From Deltaproteobacteria bacterium (lineage in GTDB: Bacteria > UBA10199 > JADFYH01): 51,340 nucleotides of DNA. Positions 1 to 11,185 of the stretch are shown piece by piece (the first letter of the stretch is position 1; each line of letters begins with the position of its first letter). A program made the translations under genes and the position numbers. The stretch covers positions 1-51,340 of the forward strand of contig JADFYH010000021.1 of assembly GCA_015233135.1 (NCBI GenBank), in the 5' to 3' direction. The notes under the pieces are model-generated. The model saw only the letters and a program-made list of their open reading frames with translations. It was not told the origin of the DNA and ran no database searches.

Positions 1-6
1 GATCAT

Positions 7-60
7 AGGCGAGGCTCCTTTCTTGTCCTTTTCAAACCAAGAAATCCTCGCCTTCTTTTT
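7..60 (+). terminator. Rho-independent terminator of an upstream gene
   Basis: A long hairpin with two paired blocks: positions 7-14 (aggcgagg) pair with 46-53, and 19-25 (tttcttg) pair with 38-44, around a 12-base loop. It is followed directly by a T-rich run (54-60). The T-run is on the plus strand, so it would end a plus-strand transcript from a gene outside the window. Confidence 0.7.
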
Positions 61-143
61 ATCTCTAAGCAAAATTAAACTTTCCTTACTTTTTGCTCTT
101 TTTTACCCCCAGTAATTAAATGCATCCAGCCTAGATATTTTAA

Positions 144-164
144 GCAACTTTTATGAGAAGTTGC
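144..164 (+). other. Small hairpin in the leader of the helicase gene
   Basis: A perfect 7-bp stem (gcaactt at 144-150, aagttgc at 158-164) with a 7-base loop, about 50 bases before the ATG at 212. There is no T-run, so it is not a terminator. It could be a leader structure or an operator; only the symmetry is seen. The rest of 61-211 is AT-rich and shows no promoter I can call with confidence. Confidence 0.25.
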
Positions 165-211
165 CGATAACTGCACCCGAAGTTAAAAAAAAGACAAAAA
201 GATAAAACATT

Positions 212-328
212 ATGAACTACAATTTCTTCCTTACCCCTCATACTCCTATTGGCGGACAAGCGGGCCCTGCGAATGCACAGAGCCCTCTGGATGCTCAATT
301 AGAGGGGGGGCAGCAACCCCCCCCATAG
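212..328 (+). pseudogene. Out-of-frame 5' fragment of the helicase/alpha-CTD gene
   Basis: An ATG at 212 opens a short frame (starting MNYNFFLTPHTPIGG) that stops at the TAG at 326-328, just after an 8-base C run (317-324) and an 8-base G run (303-310 region). Removing one base from either run joins this frame to the main one, which is open from position 303 and reads as normal protein ([15 protein letters not shown] and onward) up to the annotated TTG start at 429. So this is most likely the true start of the downstream gene, separated by a one-base slip. It could be sequencing error, phase variation or a real mutation. Confidence 0.6.
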
Positions 329-428
329 GCAGACGGCAGATCCGCTTTCTGAGCCGGTTTCCAGACATATCAATTCACAGCCTGTAAACCCGAATTTTTT
401 TACCCACTTTGCGGATGATTGTAATTAT

Positions 429-3400
429 TTGTTACACGCCGCCGAACAAAAGCTTCTTCCGCACACTCATCCTCTCTTTGCTGTAGCTCATAATTTTCTC
501 GATAGACACCTTCAAAATGAAACTCTGCGTCATGGCAGCAATGAATTTTTAGCGGCCCTTCAAGAACATGTTTTTAAGGCCGACTTTGTGGTGGAAACCG
601 GTTTGGCCTTGGTCACCTGTACTATGGGAGGGTCGGTGGCAGGGGTTTTGGGTGTTCGCAATCTTTTACTTCGTGGCTTTGTCGTGCATTTGGCCTCGAG
701 TCGCTTACACCAAGGTTTGGAATCTCTCTATTACGGTGAAAACCGCCTACATCTGTTAGAAGTGAATAAGGATGTGCGTGGAGGCATGAACATGGGCGCC
801 GCAGAATATGTGGGCCATTTTGCTCAACCTGCGTTGGCAGCTTTGTTTGGTGGAAGCAGTTTATCAGGGCGTGTTGCTGCTTATTTTACAGCCCGTGCCT
901 TGGGTGGGCTTACGATGAGTCTCGGTGCAGCGACAGAAATTCTGGGAGCCAGAGCTTTGGATGGTCTTTTGGGCATTCATTATTTTGTAGATGCCCAAAA
1001 CAACGCTATCGCCGCCCATTTTACAGTGCAGGCCCTCACTCAAGCTGTCTGCAGCGATTTTGGTATGAATACCGGAGGACATCTGGGGAGTCTACTTCAT
1101 GCGCGTACGAGTACATTTGAACTCCCTCTCCTTACGAAGGAGAGGGCTGGGGAGAGGTCTGCTTCACCTTTACCCCACGCAAAAGTTCCTACTTTCGCTT
1201 TTGCAACTTCTGATTTTATTCCTGATTTTACAGACTGTTCCTTTGATCCTTTAGATCCCACTTCAAAATTTCGTGATAAATTGGACAGGCAACAGGGTCT
1301 CTTTATTCAAAACACAACAATGACTACAGGTGTGGCTGCTGGTACAACTGCTGCGTTTGTTGCGCCACGTGTTGCCGCTGAGATTGCCGCCCGCTGGGGA
1401 CTTCGTGACTATCAAACCCGCATGCTGGAAGGTATCGAAAAGGATGTCATTGGAAAAACTTCGTTGTGGTTAGGGCTTGCCTCACCCATGCAAACCGGAA
1501 AAAGTCGGATGAAGGGGCCCATCATCGATTTATTACGACATTATATGCCGGCAAACACACGCTATATCGACTTAAGCTCGTCTTCGACTATCACTTTGCA
1601 ATCCATTGTCGATTTAGTGGATGCCAGTCGCTTTCCCGATGGAGACAGCCATTTCGGTTATGAAAATATTGGGCGCTTAGATAAAGACGTTAAAATGTAT
1701 GATAAGCTGATTACGGTAGCCAGCATGTACACCCTGTCGAGGTGCTTGGATAAATTTGACCCCAATATTCCTACGGTGATCCTCAATGACGAGGCCTTCT
1801 TCACGCAGTCTTCCAGCCATCGTAAAATTTACCAGCATTTTGCTTTGGGCGAAGAGGTCAAGGTCGGCAAACGTAGCCGGATGCGGCCACCTGCCGCTGC
1901 TGGTAACAGAGGATTGGTTATTGGCTTGTCAGGAACTGGTGCAGGTTTGGAGGGTTATCATCAAAGTGGTGAATATAATATTTTGGATGCCATTGAAGAG
2001 GGTTATATTCGTCATCTCAGTGGTCGGCGCGTGATTTTAGGAAGAAAAGCAGTAAGAGACGCAGAGCAAGTTGCAATCTCTGAGGAGGAACGAGTGACCC
2101 TCGAGGCTCGAGGTGTCACCTATACAGAAAGCCGAGATGAAAAAACAGGTGAGCGTCTGATTCTGTGGGACCCAAGCATCCAAAACGCAAAGAAGTTGGT
2201 GAAGTATTATCACTTCAATCTTTATCAAAAAGGTTTTCAAAATAAGAATTTTATTTTTGTCCATACCATTAAGCAAGCCACTGTGATGCAGCAGGCAATG
2301 AATGAATTTTACGGACCTGATTATGCACAAGTCATTCATTCCGATAACGAGGATGCCGATAATCAAGCAGCTGTGCGGGCTTGGGAGCAACAAGACAAGC
2401 CGATTATTTCGATAGTGATGCTCTCTCGAGGGTTTCGCGGAAAGGGAGCTCAAGCGGCTTTTCATACTTATCAGACGGACAGCATTGAGCTTTTTGCACA
2501 ACGCACCGGTCGTGGTTGGGCCGATGAGCCTGATCATCGCATGCCTGATTTCTTTGTTTTGGAAGTGGCCTGGAGCGACAAAGCGGAATTTGCTTCTTTA
2601 GCGCAGGTCTTGGGTGTGGTGGAAGATCCCGGAAAAGATTTTACTTCGCGTGGTTTGAGAGAAAAAGTTCGTCGGGAAAGCGACGAATCGAATGCAGCGC
2701 AAGATACTGGCGGGCAGACAAAACCAGCGACAGCTGCTCAGGAAGATAGGGTTCAAGTGGATGTTACAGATCTTTTCACACACTTGCCAGCCATCGAAAC
2801 CTGGCGTCGGTCCATCGTCGCACCGATTGCGGCAGTGGGAGGTGTTGATGCTTTAGCAGAGGCGAGTGCTGTGCCCGCTGCAGTATTGCGTGGATTTTCA
2901 ATTGGCACAGTGCCCACACGTCTAGATTACCTTCTGAGATTGCAAGGTCTCTTGGGCGGCGAAGCAGCCACACAGCGTTTATTTATTGAGACTTGGGAAA
3001 CAGTCGTTCATGAATGGTTAGCAGGTGGACAAGGTCTGGAAGCGCGACTCACCGCAGAACTTTCAGAATGGATGCTTGCTGAAGGCCAAAGCCTTTCCGA
3101 ACGTGCTGAGCATCTGGATAGGATCTTGCGAAGACAATTTCATCCGGAACCGACAAATCGAAAAACTTTTGAATATGGTTTGTATAGCCTCATTCCAAAA
3201 CTGAAAGAGTTGTGGCTAAAATCTTTCATGGCAGCGGATCAGGATGAGATTAATGTTGAATTTCCCTGGACTGACGAAGAAGTTCTGCAACAAATGACGA
3301 ATGCCACAATAACTTTTGAAACTGAAATCGAAGAGGCAATCGACTTGGCTGTATTTCGACACCGCATTATGGCAGAAAAAGTAAGTACACGCGCAGAATT

Positions 3401-4532
3401 AGCACGGCATTGGAATGTGGCTGCTGAGCTTATTCAAGAGATAGAAAAAGATTTACAAAACCGTTTTCTTATCTGGATGACTTGGCAAGTCAGCGACTCT
3501 TACGAAGCAAGAAAAGGACTAGAAAATCCTGCTGTTAATCCAAGGGGCTTACGATTAGAAATGCCTGTCAGTCGTCATGTGCCAAAAAGATTACATGATT
3601 ATATTCTTGCCTTGAGAGGATATAGCCCAAATCGGCGTTCTGATCGAGAATGGGTTGAATGGCTGAAACAAGTCGATACTAGCGGATTATTATCGGATAT
3701 TCACGCACAAGTTTATCAAGGTTTAATAGCGGGTGAGAGCTATGAAAAGATTGCTGCCAGATATAATGGAAATTCACTTAGAGTAAATGGGTACATTTCT
3801 CAGATTTTGTATGAAAGGTTACGCGAAATATTCCTACAGAATTGCAATACAGAAGAATTGCTGGAAGCTTCTGCAAGCTTATTGAAAGCCTATGATTTAG
3901 GCAAAAAAGTAAAAGATCTATTAAATGTAGGAAGAGAAACACTTGGAGAAAATTTAGCGAAACGACTTGAGGAAATTTTTGCAAAAAAGGGTGTGAATCT
4001 TCAGATAGAAAATAAGCAGAAAAATCCACGACTTTTACTCTTTGCAAAATTGGATAGGCCTGTAGAGAGTTCGATGAGCCTTTCTGTTCGATCTGCTAAT
4101 GCCTTGGAAGCGCTCAAGGTTAGATTTATAGGAGATTTAGTCTCCTATAGAAGAGAAGACTTGATGCAGGTGAAAAATTTTGGTGAGTTCTCATTGCAAG
4201 AGATTGAAAATGTTTTGAGTAATTTTGGTTTAAGTCTGGGGATGGATACGCAAGGCTGGACAGCTCCTGGTATTAATACAACAAAAGCTAGAGCTGCCTT
4301 ACAGCTCCATAATCTAAATTTGCGAGTAGACGAAGTGACTTTAAGCGTAAGGGCTGCAAACTGTCTGCAAAATGCTAATATTCAATACTTAGGAGAACTT
4401 GTTCGGATGAGCGAAGAGATATTCGAAAAACATAGTGCATTTGGTCCTAAATCGCGCAAAGAAATAAAAGATATGTTAGCTCAATTCGGGCTTAGTTTTG
4501 GAATGAATGTGGGAGATTGGATCCCAAGTTAG
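429..4532 (+). CDS. SF2 helicase-like protein with two RNA polymerase alpha-CTD domains
   Basis: A protein of 1,367 residues from the TTG at 429; the frame is open back to 303 and the real start is probably ATG 212 across a frameshift. Residues about 40-220 are Gly/Ala-rich and hydrophobic. A linker follows that contains a translated palindrome (1121-1157). The helicase core has a Walker A-like PMQTGKSR (about 352), an acidic ILNDEAFF in motif II position (about 450), SGTG (about 500), a second RecA-like domain starting at [10 protein letters not shown] (about 607) and a motif VI QRTGRG (about 690). A long helical middle has no family I recognise. The C-terminus carries two alpha-CTD copies, about 1205-1272 and 1298-1360, each with VR(S/A)AN, IGDLV/LGELV and GLS(L/F)GM. 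The alpha-CTD contacts DNA and activators in RNA polymerase, so a DNA-bound or polymerase-linked ATPase is inferred. The N-terminal layout is shared with the giant gene at 18599. Confidence 0.8.
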   Translation: MLHAAEQKLLPHTHPLFAVAHNFLDRHLQNETLRHGSNEFLAALQEHVFKADFVVETGLALVTCTMGGSVAGVLGVRNLLLRGFVVHLASSRLHQGLESLYYGENRLHLLEVNKDVRGGMNMGAAEYVGHFAQPALAALFGGSSLSGRVAAYFTARALGGLTMSLGAATEILGARALDGLLGIHYFVDAQNNAIAAHFTVQALTQAVCSDFGMNTGGHLGSLLHARTSTFELPLLTKERAGERSASPLPHAKVPTFAFATSDFIPDFTDCSFDPLDPTSKFRDKLDRQQGLFIQNTTMTTGVAAGTTAAFVAPRVAAEIAARWGLRDYQTRMLEGIEKDVIGKTSLWLGLASPMQTGKSRMKGPIIDLLRHYMPANTRYIDLSSSSTITLQSIVDLVDASRFPDGDSHFGYENIGRLDKDVKMYDKLITVASMYTLSRCLDKFDPNIPTVILNDEAFFTQSSSHRKIYQHFALGEEVKVGKRSRMRPPAAAGNRGLVIGLSGTGAGLEGYHQSGEYNILDAIEEGYIRHLSGRRVILGRKAVRDAEQVAISEEERVTLEARGVTYTESRDEKTGERLILWDPSIQNAKKLVKYYHFNLYQKGFQNKNFIFVHTIKQATVMQQAMNEFYGPDYAQVIHSDNEDADNQAAVRAWEQQDKPIISIVMLSRGFRGKGAQAAFHTYQTDSIELFAQRTGRGWADEPDHRMPDFFVLEVAWSDKAEFASLAQVLGVVEDPGKDFTSRGLREKVRRESDESNAAQDTGGQTKPATAAQEDRVQVDVTDLFTHLPAIETWRRSIVAPIAAVGGVDALAEASAVPAAVLRGFSIGTVPTRLDYLLRLQGLLGGEAATQRLFIETWETVVHEWLAGGQGLEARLTAELSEWMLAEGQSLSERAEHLDRILRRQFHPEPTNRKTFEYGLYSLIPKLKELWLKSFMAADQDEINVEFPWTDEEVLQQMTNATITFETEIEEAIDLAVFRHRIMAEKVSTRAELARHWNVAAELIQEIEKDLQNRFLIWMTWQVSDSYEARKGLENPAVNPRGLRLEMPVSRHVPKRLHDYILALRGYSPNRRSDREWVEWLKQVDTSGLLSDIHAQVYQGLIAGESYEKIAARYNGNSLRVNGYISQILYERLREIFLQNCNTEELLEASASLLKAYDLGKKVKDLLNVGRETLGENLAKRLEEIFAKKGVNLQIENKQKNPRLLLFAKLDRPVESSMSLSVRSANALEALKVRFIGDLVSYRREDLMQVKNFGEFSLQEIENVLSNFGLSLGMDTQGWTAPGINTTKARAALQLHNLNLRVDEVTLSVRAANCLQNANIQYLGELVRMSEEIFEKHSAFGPKSRKEIKDMLAQFGLSFGMNVGDWIPS
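1121..1157. repeat. REP-like palindrome translated inside the helicase gene
   Basis: ccctctccttacgaaggagaggg plus a trailing ggggagagg: the same C-rich/G-rich palindrome type found between genes elsewhere in the window (8129, 29510). Here it is in frame and encodes [12 protein letters not shown] in the linker between the hydrophobic N-terminal region and the LFIQN motif. Confidence 0.7.
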
Positions 4533-4622
4533 GCATCCTCGTTTTTTGAATCAGATATTTTGTAACACCTGGAAGCGGCTTGAGTAAAGCGACAGCCAGG
4601 TCCGCCAATAGAGGAGATCGCG

Positions 4623-5672
4623 TCAAGGCATGAAAGGGATAAGCCAGGTGCATGCGGGATTGGATGGTTTTGAAGCATTCGTTTGCATAAGAAGCGACTC
4701 CCTCATTTTTATCTTGATGATAATGTGTAAAGGCCTTGCGAGCCGTGTAAAGGCCTTGCGAGCCGTGTAAAGGGCGATGGCCATTCCACTTCCCGTCAAA
4801 GAGGGGATGACCGCAAACTGATCTCCCAAGGGATAAATTCCAGTTTCTTGAGTTGAAACTTTGGCTCTAAATAAATAGCCGTAGGGAATTCCTGACATAG
4901 CCAGCACCTTGGGCCATAGAGGAGAAGCATTTTTGAGAAATTCACCCAGACTTGGGTTTTCCTTTTGAAGAGAGCTAAGCGTCGTTTCATAAGAGTTTTC
5001 CAAATTACGAAAACGTTTTTTATCGATAATAAAACAAAAGTTGGCGATTTGATTTTCTATTTTACACAGTCCCCCATAGCCTCCCTTAAAGAAAAAAAGC
5101 GCGATATCCTGTTTTAATTTTTTCTGGGCTTCCTCTGTTAAATGACAATGCATTTTAAAGCCTATGGCAGAGCTTTCCAGCCCTTGTCGGATATTCATTT
5201 TTTTAAGTTCATGTTTTCCAGTGGCCAGAAAAAGTGTTTTTGCTTTTAAAATGCCTCGTGAAGTTTTTAATAGAAAGGTTTGTGAAGAATCTTTTTCGTA
5301 ACTTTCTGCCTGTTCTCCTCTAAAAATAAGACAGCCCGCTTGGCCTGCTTTTTCAAGACAGGCTTCATCCAGCACATAACGAGATAAGCCGCGAGCTGGA
5401 GCATCAAACAAGTTTCGACTATTAAAGTGAGTGGAATAAAAAGAAAATGCGTTGAGCGAGGATGCTTTCAAGGCATCCAAATCTATTCCCAATTCCTTTA
5501 GGTAGGGCAGAGTTTCCTGGCTTAAAAATTCGCCGCAAATTTTATGATGGGCCTGGGCCTCGCGTTCCACAATCGCCACCGAATAGCCGTGAGACGCGAG
5601 GTGAAAGCTTGCTGCTGAACCGGCAAGGCCTCCCCCGATAACCAACACGTCAAAAATTTGTTGTGGTCGCAT
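4623..5672 (-). CDS. FAD-dependent oxidoreductase (geranylgeranyl-reductase-like), C-terminus frameshifted
   Basis: The N-terminal Rossmann motif VLVIGGGLAGSAA binds FAD. HKICGEFLS and the late GDQFAVIPSLTGSGMAIAL are the usual second and third flavin motifs of this family, which includes geranylgeranyl reductases and halogenase-like monooxygenases. I chose the ATG at 5672 because GGAG lies 6 bases upstream; earlier in-frame codons overlap the methyltransferase gene. The 3' end is altered: a 20-bp tandem duplication (4731-4770) shifts the frame. With one copy removed the protein would continue as a normal family tail (SRMHLAYPFHALTRSP, then LLKPLPGVTKYLIQKTR) to a TAA at 4492-4494, overlapping the convergent helicase gene. 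The methyltransferase upstream overlaps by 23 bases, so the two are probably co-transcribed. The substrate is unknown, and the product may be inactive. Confidence 0.8.
   Translation of the reverse strand: MRPQQIFDVLVIGGGLAGSAASFHLASHGYSVAIVEREAQAHHKICGEFLSQETLPYLKELGIDLDALKASSLNAFSFYSTHFNSRNLFDAPARGLSRYVLDEACLEKAGQAGCLIFRGEQAESYEKDSSQTFLLKTSRGILKAKTLFLATGKHELKKMNIRQGLESSAIGFKMHCHLTEEAQKKLKQDIALFFFKGGYGGLCKIENQIANFCFIIDKKRFRNLENSYETTLSSLQKENPSLGEFLKNASPLWPKVLAMSGIPYGYLFRAKVSTQETGIYPLGDQFAVIPSLTGSGMAIALYTARKAFTRLARPLHIIIKIKMRESLLMQTNASKPSNPACTWLIPFMP
4731..4770. repeat. 20-bp tandem duplication that frameshifts the oxidoreductase
   Basis: aggccttgcgagccgtgtaa occurs twice head to tail (4731-4750 and 4751-4770), with a partial third copy, gtgtaa, at 4725-4730. 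The unit is not a multiple of three. The reading frame on the minus strand makes family-like protein on both sides only if one copy is removed. Confidence 0.9.
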
Positions 5673-6225
5673 AGGTGACTCCATAGCGAAAAGGCCAGTA
5701 CCAGGAAACATGCAGATGTTTTTCTTCTAATCCTGAACGCTGGATTAAATTTTCCCAATCTTTACGTGTAAAAGACCGTGCCACAGAGAGCGGCGCATCG
5801 TTGCGGACCAAGCGATTGTAGTTTTGTAATCGCACGTAATAGCGAATAAAATAATAGGGAAGACAATGTCGATGGAGATCATTGATAAACCAACCCCACT
5901 GCGCATTGGCTGTCATCCACTGCATGACTTTAATAATTTCTTCATTGCTAAGGTGATGAGTAAAAAGCGAATTGAGAATAATGTGGTAGGGCTCATCGGG
6001 TTTGAAGTCGAAAACGTTACTTGTAAAATAGCGTATAGGCAGCCCTTTAGGCGTCAATTTCTGAGCGGCTTTTTTAGCCCAGGGATTGAGGTCTACACCG
6101 CTCAAATCTACTTTTAGTTTTTGTTTTTGAGCCCATTCGTAAATACGTCTTAAATAATCTCCATTTCCAAAACCAATATCCAAAATGCGTATGGGTTTAT
6201 CTTCAGGATGAGCGCTCGGAATCAA
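5650..6225 (-). CDS. SAM-dependent methyltransferase, class I
   Basis: Motif I is RILDIGFGNGDYLR, followed by a motif II acidic residue in LSGVDLNPWA and the motif IV region HIILNSLFTHHLS. This is the Rossmann methyltransferase fold of the UbiE type often paired with an FAD oxidoreductase, as here. The frame opens with a TTG at 6225, but family members carry about 25 more N-terminal residues, and the same frame is open back to 6279 with a fitting sequence (NQNTGSYRHTFKALHSLIPS). It is closed there by a TAA next to a six-base A run on this strand. One base fewer in that run would connect it to a GTG at 6313 that overlaps the end of the TPR gene. The 3' end overlaps the oxidoreductase start. 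The substrate is not evident. Confidence 0.78.
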   Translation of the reverse strand: MIPSAHPEDKPIRILDIGFGNGDYLRRIYEWAQKQKLKVDLSGVDLNPWAKKAAQKLTPKGLPIRYFTSNVFDFKPDEPYHIILNSLFTHHLSNEEIIKVMQWMTANAQWGWFINDLHRHCLPYYFIRYYVRLQNYNRLVRNDAPLSVARSFTRKDWENLIQRSGLEEKHLHVSWYWPFRYGVTYATTTNF

Positions 6226-6305
6226 GCTGTGTAAGGCTTTAAAGGTGTGGCGATACGAGCCCGTGTTCTGATTGATTTTTTAAGACGAAGTGCAAAAACT
6301 GTATA

Positions 6306-7112
6306 CTACTCACTTTCCTTCTTCATCTTCTCCATAAAATTCATCAACTCATCCTGTCGTTTCATTTCATTCGCACGGTATTGAGCTTGTTGCAGTTCAG
6401 GGTCTGTGGGGCTTTGTTGCAGGGCCTTGTTCAGATACTCCAAGGCGTTTTTCCAATCTTTTGCTTCCAGATAAGAGTTCCCCATCATTTTGTAAATTTT
6501 GGTGAGCTGTGCGGGAGTGGCTCCATCCAGAGGCAATTGGCTTGCCTTGGTAAAATATTCCAGGGCCTTGCCTGGGTCTTTTTTACTCAGAGAAAGCTCG
6601 CCCAAAATATAATAGAGCACAAAACTGGGAGTGCCTACTTCGGCGGCTCTGGTGAGGTAAGGCAGGGCTTCATCGGTTTTTTTATTGAATAGCAAAACCC
6701 TTCCTATCGATTCATAAAAATCCTGTTGGTAACGATGAGGGGTCTTTAAAATTTTGAGCCCGGTTTCGGACTCACGATAATATTGCAAGGCGGAGTATAA
6801 ACTTCCTGTGGCCTCCGAGCAGGCCGCCAATTTAAAATTGACGATGGGGTCGCTGCAACCAGCCTTGATGGCTTCTTTCAGGTAGGCGATGGTTTTTTCG
6901 CAATCGCGTTTGTTGTAAGATTCAAAGCCATCTTTTACCAAATCGTTCCAGGCCTTTGAAGTACGGCCGTTTTTTTTGTAATAATCATAATCGTCATAAT
7001 TGGTGAGAATGGCCTTTTCGTTTCCCGAAGTGGCGCTTGAAGTGGCCGGGGCACTTTGGGCAAAGCTGAAATTGGGAATAAAAAGAAGCAGGATTAGAAA
7101 AATGAAGTTCAT
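6306..7112 (-). CDS. Secreted TPR-repeat protein
   Basis: A protein of 268 residues starting at the ATG at 7112, chosen because a clear signal peptide follows (MNFIFLILLLFIPNFSFAQ, cleavage after FAQ likely). The longer upstream frame reaches into the rpsB leader and reads as non-coding. The mature part has an acidic/tyrosine patch (YDDYDYYKKNG) and then several tetratricopeptide repeats, including AWNDLVKDGFESYNKRDCEK, ALPYLTRAAEVG, ALEYFTKASQLP and ALEYLNKALQQSP, ending in a charged helix. TPRs bind proteins, so a periplasmic scaffold or assembly role is possible, but the partner is unknown. It is transcribed away from rpsB and lies just before the methyltransferase. Confidence 0.75.
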   Translation of the reverse strand: MNFIFLILLLFIPNFSFAQSAPATSSATSGNEKAILTNYDDYDYYKKNGRTSKAWNDLVKDGFESYNKRDCEKTIAYLKEAIKAGCSDPIVNFKLAACSEATGSLYSALQYYRESETGLKILKTPHRYQQDFYESIGRVLLFNKKTDEALPYLTRAAEVGTPSFVLYYILGELSLSKKDPGKALEYFTKASQLPLDGATPAQLTKIYKMMGNSYLEAKDWKNALEYLNKALQQSPTDPELQQAQYRANEMKRQDELMNFMEKMKKESE

Positions 7113-7204
7113 GGTTGCAGTGTAACATGGCCTTATGTTAACCCGAAACGACTTTTTTATTATTAACGAACAGAGTCTAAAAATGAATTTCTCAAGACCC
7201 GGTG

Positions 7205-7220
7205 TCCCGATCAATCGGGA
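7205..7220 (+). other. Short hairpin in the rpsB leader
   Basis: tcccgat / atcggga is a perfect inverted repeat 46 bases before the rpsB start. Ribosomal protein S2 mRNAs in several bacteria have structured leaders that allow autoregulation. Whether this is such a leader or only a small palindrome cannot be told from one copy. Confidence 0.25.
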
Positions 7221-7265
7221 TCGTCTTGGGCCTTTAGATTCGGTGCAAAACCAAAAGGAGCCCAT

Positions 7266-8120
7266 ATGTCTGAGATTTTAATGAAAGACCTGCTCGAAGC
7301 AGGCGCGCACTTCGGTCATCAAACCCGCCGATGGAATCCCAAAATGAAGCCCTATATCTATGGGGCCCGCAATGGAATCCATATTATCGATTTATCTATC
7401 ACTCTGAAATTGGCTACTGAGGCCATAAATTTTGCCCGGGAAGTTGTCTCTCAAGGGCAGGATGTGTTGTTTGTCGGGACCAAACGTCAGGCCCAGGATA
7501 TTGTTCGGGAAGAAGCCGAAAAGTCCGGCATGTTTTACGTCTGTGAACGCTGGCTGGGAGGCACTCTTACCAATTTTAAAACCATCAAGGCCTCTATTGA
7601 TCGTCTGCATGATTTGCAGACCAAAAAAGAAGACGGCACTTTTGCGGCCTTGAGTAAAAAGGAAAATCTCAACATCGATCGAGAAATTCAAAAATTTGAA
7701 AAATCGCTGGGTGGAATCAAACACATGGTGAAGCTCCCAGGGCTTGTAGTGGTGGTGGATCCTAAAAAGGAAAAAATCGCCATTCATGAAGCCAAGGTCT
7801 TGGGTATCCCCGTGGTTGCCATGGCAGACACCAATTGTGATCCGGAAGATATCGATTGTCTGGTGCCTTGTAACGATGATTCCATTCGTGCCATTCGTAT
7901 CATTTTGGGGGGAATTACCGAGGCCATCCAGGAAGGAAAACAAGTGCGCGAAGAGAATGCCCGTGCCGAAGGAAATCGTCCTTTGGGTGAAGAGAAAAAA
8001 GCCGTGGGACGTGAGAAGGGGAAAGGCAAACCCGCAGCCTACGTGTCCAAACCCGAGTCGGAAGAGGAAGGTTTGCAGACTTTTAGTGCCACGGCTGTTA
8101 CGGAAGAAAAAACAGAGTAA
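7266..8120 (+). CDS. rpsB: 30S ribosomal protein S2
   Basis: A protein of 284 residues that begins [19 protein letters not shown] and contains the typical [44 protein letters not shown] and [16 protein letters not shown] segments, with [20 protein letters not shown] near the end of the fold. S2 binds the 30S head late in assembly. The start has a strong AAGGAG 7 bases upstream. The C-terminal 45 residues are a charged extension ([15 protein letters not shown] and onward), common and variable in S2. It leads the block rpsB-tsf-pyrH-frr-uppS-cdsA-dxr. Confidence 0.97.
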   Translation: MSEILMKDLLEAGAHFGHQTRRWNPKMKPYIYGARNGIHIIDLSITLKLATEAINFAREVVSQGQDVLFVGTKRQAQDIVREEAEKSGMFYVCERWLGGTLTNFKTIKASIDRLHDLQTKKEDGTFAALSKKENLNIDREIQKFEKSLGGIKHMVKLPGLVVVVDPKKEKIAIHEAKVLGIPVVAMADTNCDPEDIDCLVPCNDDSIRAIRIILGGITEAIQEGKQVREENARAEGNRPLGEEKKAVGREKGKGKPAAYVSKPESEEEGLQTFSATAVTEEKTE

Positions 8121-8128
8121 GAACATAT

Positions 8129-8216
8129 CCCCCTCTCCCCTTGTGGGAGAGGGTAGGGTGAGGGGGTAGATTAATTTGCACCCTCTCTCTGACTCTCTCC
8201 CCTCAAGGGAGAGAGG
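8129..8216. repeat. Two REP-like palindromes between rpsB and tsf
   Basis: First unit 8129-8166 (ccctctccccttgtgggagaggg, then gggtgaggggg); second unit 8180-8216 (ccctctctctgactctctcccctcaagggagagagg). Each can fold into a hairpin, neither has a T-run, and they resemble the palindromes at 1121, 20076-20228, 20772 and 29510. They could stabilise or attenuate the mRNA between the two genes. Confidence 0.75.
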
Positions 8217-8233
8217 AATAACAGGAGAAAAAT

Positions 8234-9849
<1,616 letters not shown>

Positions 9850-9863
9850 AACAAAGGAATTTT

Positions 9864-10418
9864 ATGTCAAATTCAGTCATTCAAGAGAGTAAAGATCGAA
9901 TGGAAAAATGCCTGAAGTCTCTTCAGGTGGATCTGGGTAAAATGCGTACCGGTCGAGCCAGTTTAAGTATGCTGGATGCTGTGCGCGTGGACTATTATGG
10001 AACTCCCACTCCTCTGAGTCAGGTGGGAACCCTGGGTGTGCCGGAACCTCGCATGATTACGATCGCTCCCTGGGAATCCAAGCTGATTCCCGATATTGAA
10101 AGGGCGATTTTAAAATCCGATTTGGGTCTAAATCCGGTAAACGATGGAAAGCTGGTGCGATTACCTATCCCCGCACTGACAGAAGAGAGAAGGCGCGATT
10201 TGGTGAAGATTGCAAAAAAACAGGGAGAGGAAGCCAAAGTGGCCCTGCGCCATGTGCGCCGCGATTCGATGGATAGCTTAAAGAAACAGGAAAAAGACGG
10301 CTTACCCAAAGATGAAGTGAAACATCTGGGAGATGAAGTTGAAAAAATAACCCACGAATATGTGGCTAAAGTAGATCAAATCATTAGCGCTAAAGAAAAA
10401 GAACTCTTGGAAGTTTGA
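9864..10418 (+). CDS. frr: Ribosome recycling factor
   Basis: A protein of 184 residues. I start it at the ATG at 9864 (MSNSVIQESKDRMEK) because AAGGA precedes it at the right distance; the frame also opens 24 bases earlier, overlapping pyrH. It contains GKMRTGRASLSMLDAVRVDYYG, the hinge LSQVGTLGVPEPRMITI and the C-terminal helix with KVDQIISAKEKEL. It splits post-termination ribosomes together with EF-G. The family length matches. Confidence 0.96.
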   Translation: MSNSVIQESKDRMEKCLKSLQVDLGKMRTGRASLSMLDAVRVDYYGTPTPLSQVGTLGVPEPRMITIAPWESKLIPDIERAILKSDLGLNPVNDGKLVRLPIPALTEERRRDLVKIAKKQGEEAKVALRHVRRDSMDSLKKQEKDGLPKDEVKHLGDEVEKITHEYVAKVDQIISAKEKELLEV

Positions 10419-10439
10419 GGTCACCACTTTACAAATCTA

Positions 10440-11177
10440 ATGCTATCACTAGACCCCGATAAAATTCCACATCATATCGCCATTATTATGGACGGCAATG
10501 GCCGTTGGGCCATGCAAAAAAAACTGCCCCGTTTGGAAGGTCATCGAAAAGGAACCGAGATTGTCGAAGAAATTGTGATTTATGCCAAAAAAATGGGTGT
10601 AAAAGTGCTGACTTTATACGCCTTTTCCAGCGAAAATTGGCAAAGACCTCCGGAAGAAGTAAAAGGGTTGATGGATTTACTCAAAAATTTTCTGAGCTCC
10701 AAGCGCGAAAAACTGATTCAAAATAAAATTCGTCTCCATACCATTGGTGAAACCGCTTTGCTTCCCCCTGAAGTATTGGAAGAGCTTCAGAGGAGCATGA
10801 AACAAACCGAGCATTTTGATGATCTGCACCTGGTGCTGGCGCTTTCTTATGGGTCTCGATACGAAATATTGAAGTCTGTTCAACAGATTGTAAAAAAACG
10901 CCTCAAGACTCAGGATGATTCTGCGGTGAGCGAAGAGGAATTGAAAGCAGGACTTCAAACGAGCGCTTTTCCGGATCCTGATTTACTCATTCGAACCAGC
11001 GGAGAATTCAGGATCAGTAATTTTTTGCTTTGGCAGATTGCTTACAGCGAACTCTACTTTACCGAAAAACTTTGGCCCGATTTTGTCCCGAAAGATTTTT
11101 TGCAAGCGGTGCTTGCCTATCAAAAAAGAGAAAGACGCTTTGGCATGACGAGTGATCAGTTGAGAGATTTTGATTAG
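10440..11177 (+). CDS. uppS: Undecaprenyl pyrophosphate synthase (cis-prenyltransferase)
   Basis: A protein of 245 residues with the substrate-binding IIMDGNGRWA (catalytic Asp), the conserved LTLYAFSSENWQRPPEEV and the C-terminal RTSGEFRISNFLLWQIAYSE and LWPDF motifs. It condenses farnesyl-PP with isopentenyl-PP units to make the C55 lipid carrier for peptidoglycan and polysaccharides. It sits in the usual place between frr and cdsA. RISNFL is the common ...RLSNFL variant. Confidence 0.95.
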   Translation: MLSLDPDKIPHHIAIIMDGNGRWAMQKKLPRLEGHRKGTEIVEEIVIYAKKMGVKVLTLYAFSSENWQRPPEEVKGLMDLLKNFLSSKREKLIQNKIRLHTIGETALLPPEVLEELQRSMKQTEHFDDLHLVLALSYGSRYEILKSVQQIVKKRLKTQDDSAVSEEELKAGLQTSAFPDPDLLIRTSGEFRISNFLLWQIAYSELYFTEKLWPDFVPKDFLQAVLAYQKRERRFGMTSDQLRDFD

Positions 11178-11185
11178 GAGCTTTT

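Noticed and set aside
8129-8166. Rho-independent terminator after rpsB
   Set aside because: The hairpin has no T-run and matches the repeat family seen elsewhere.
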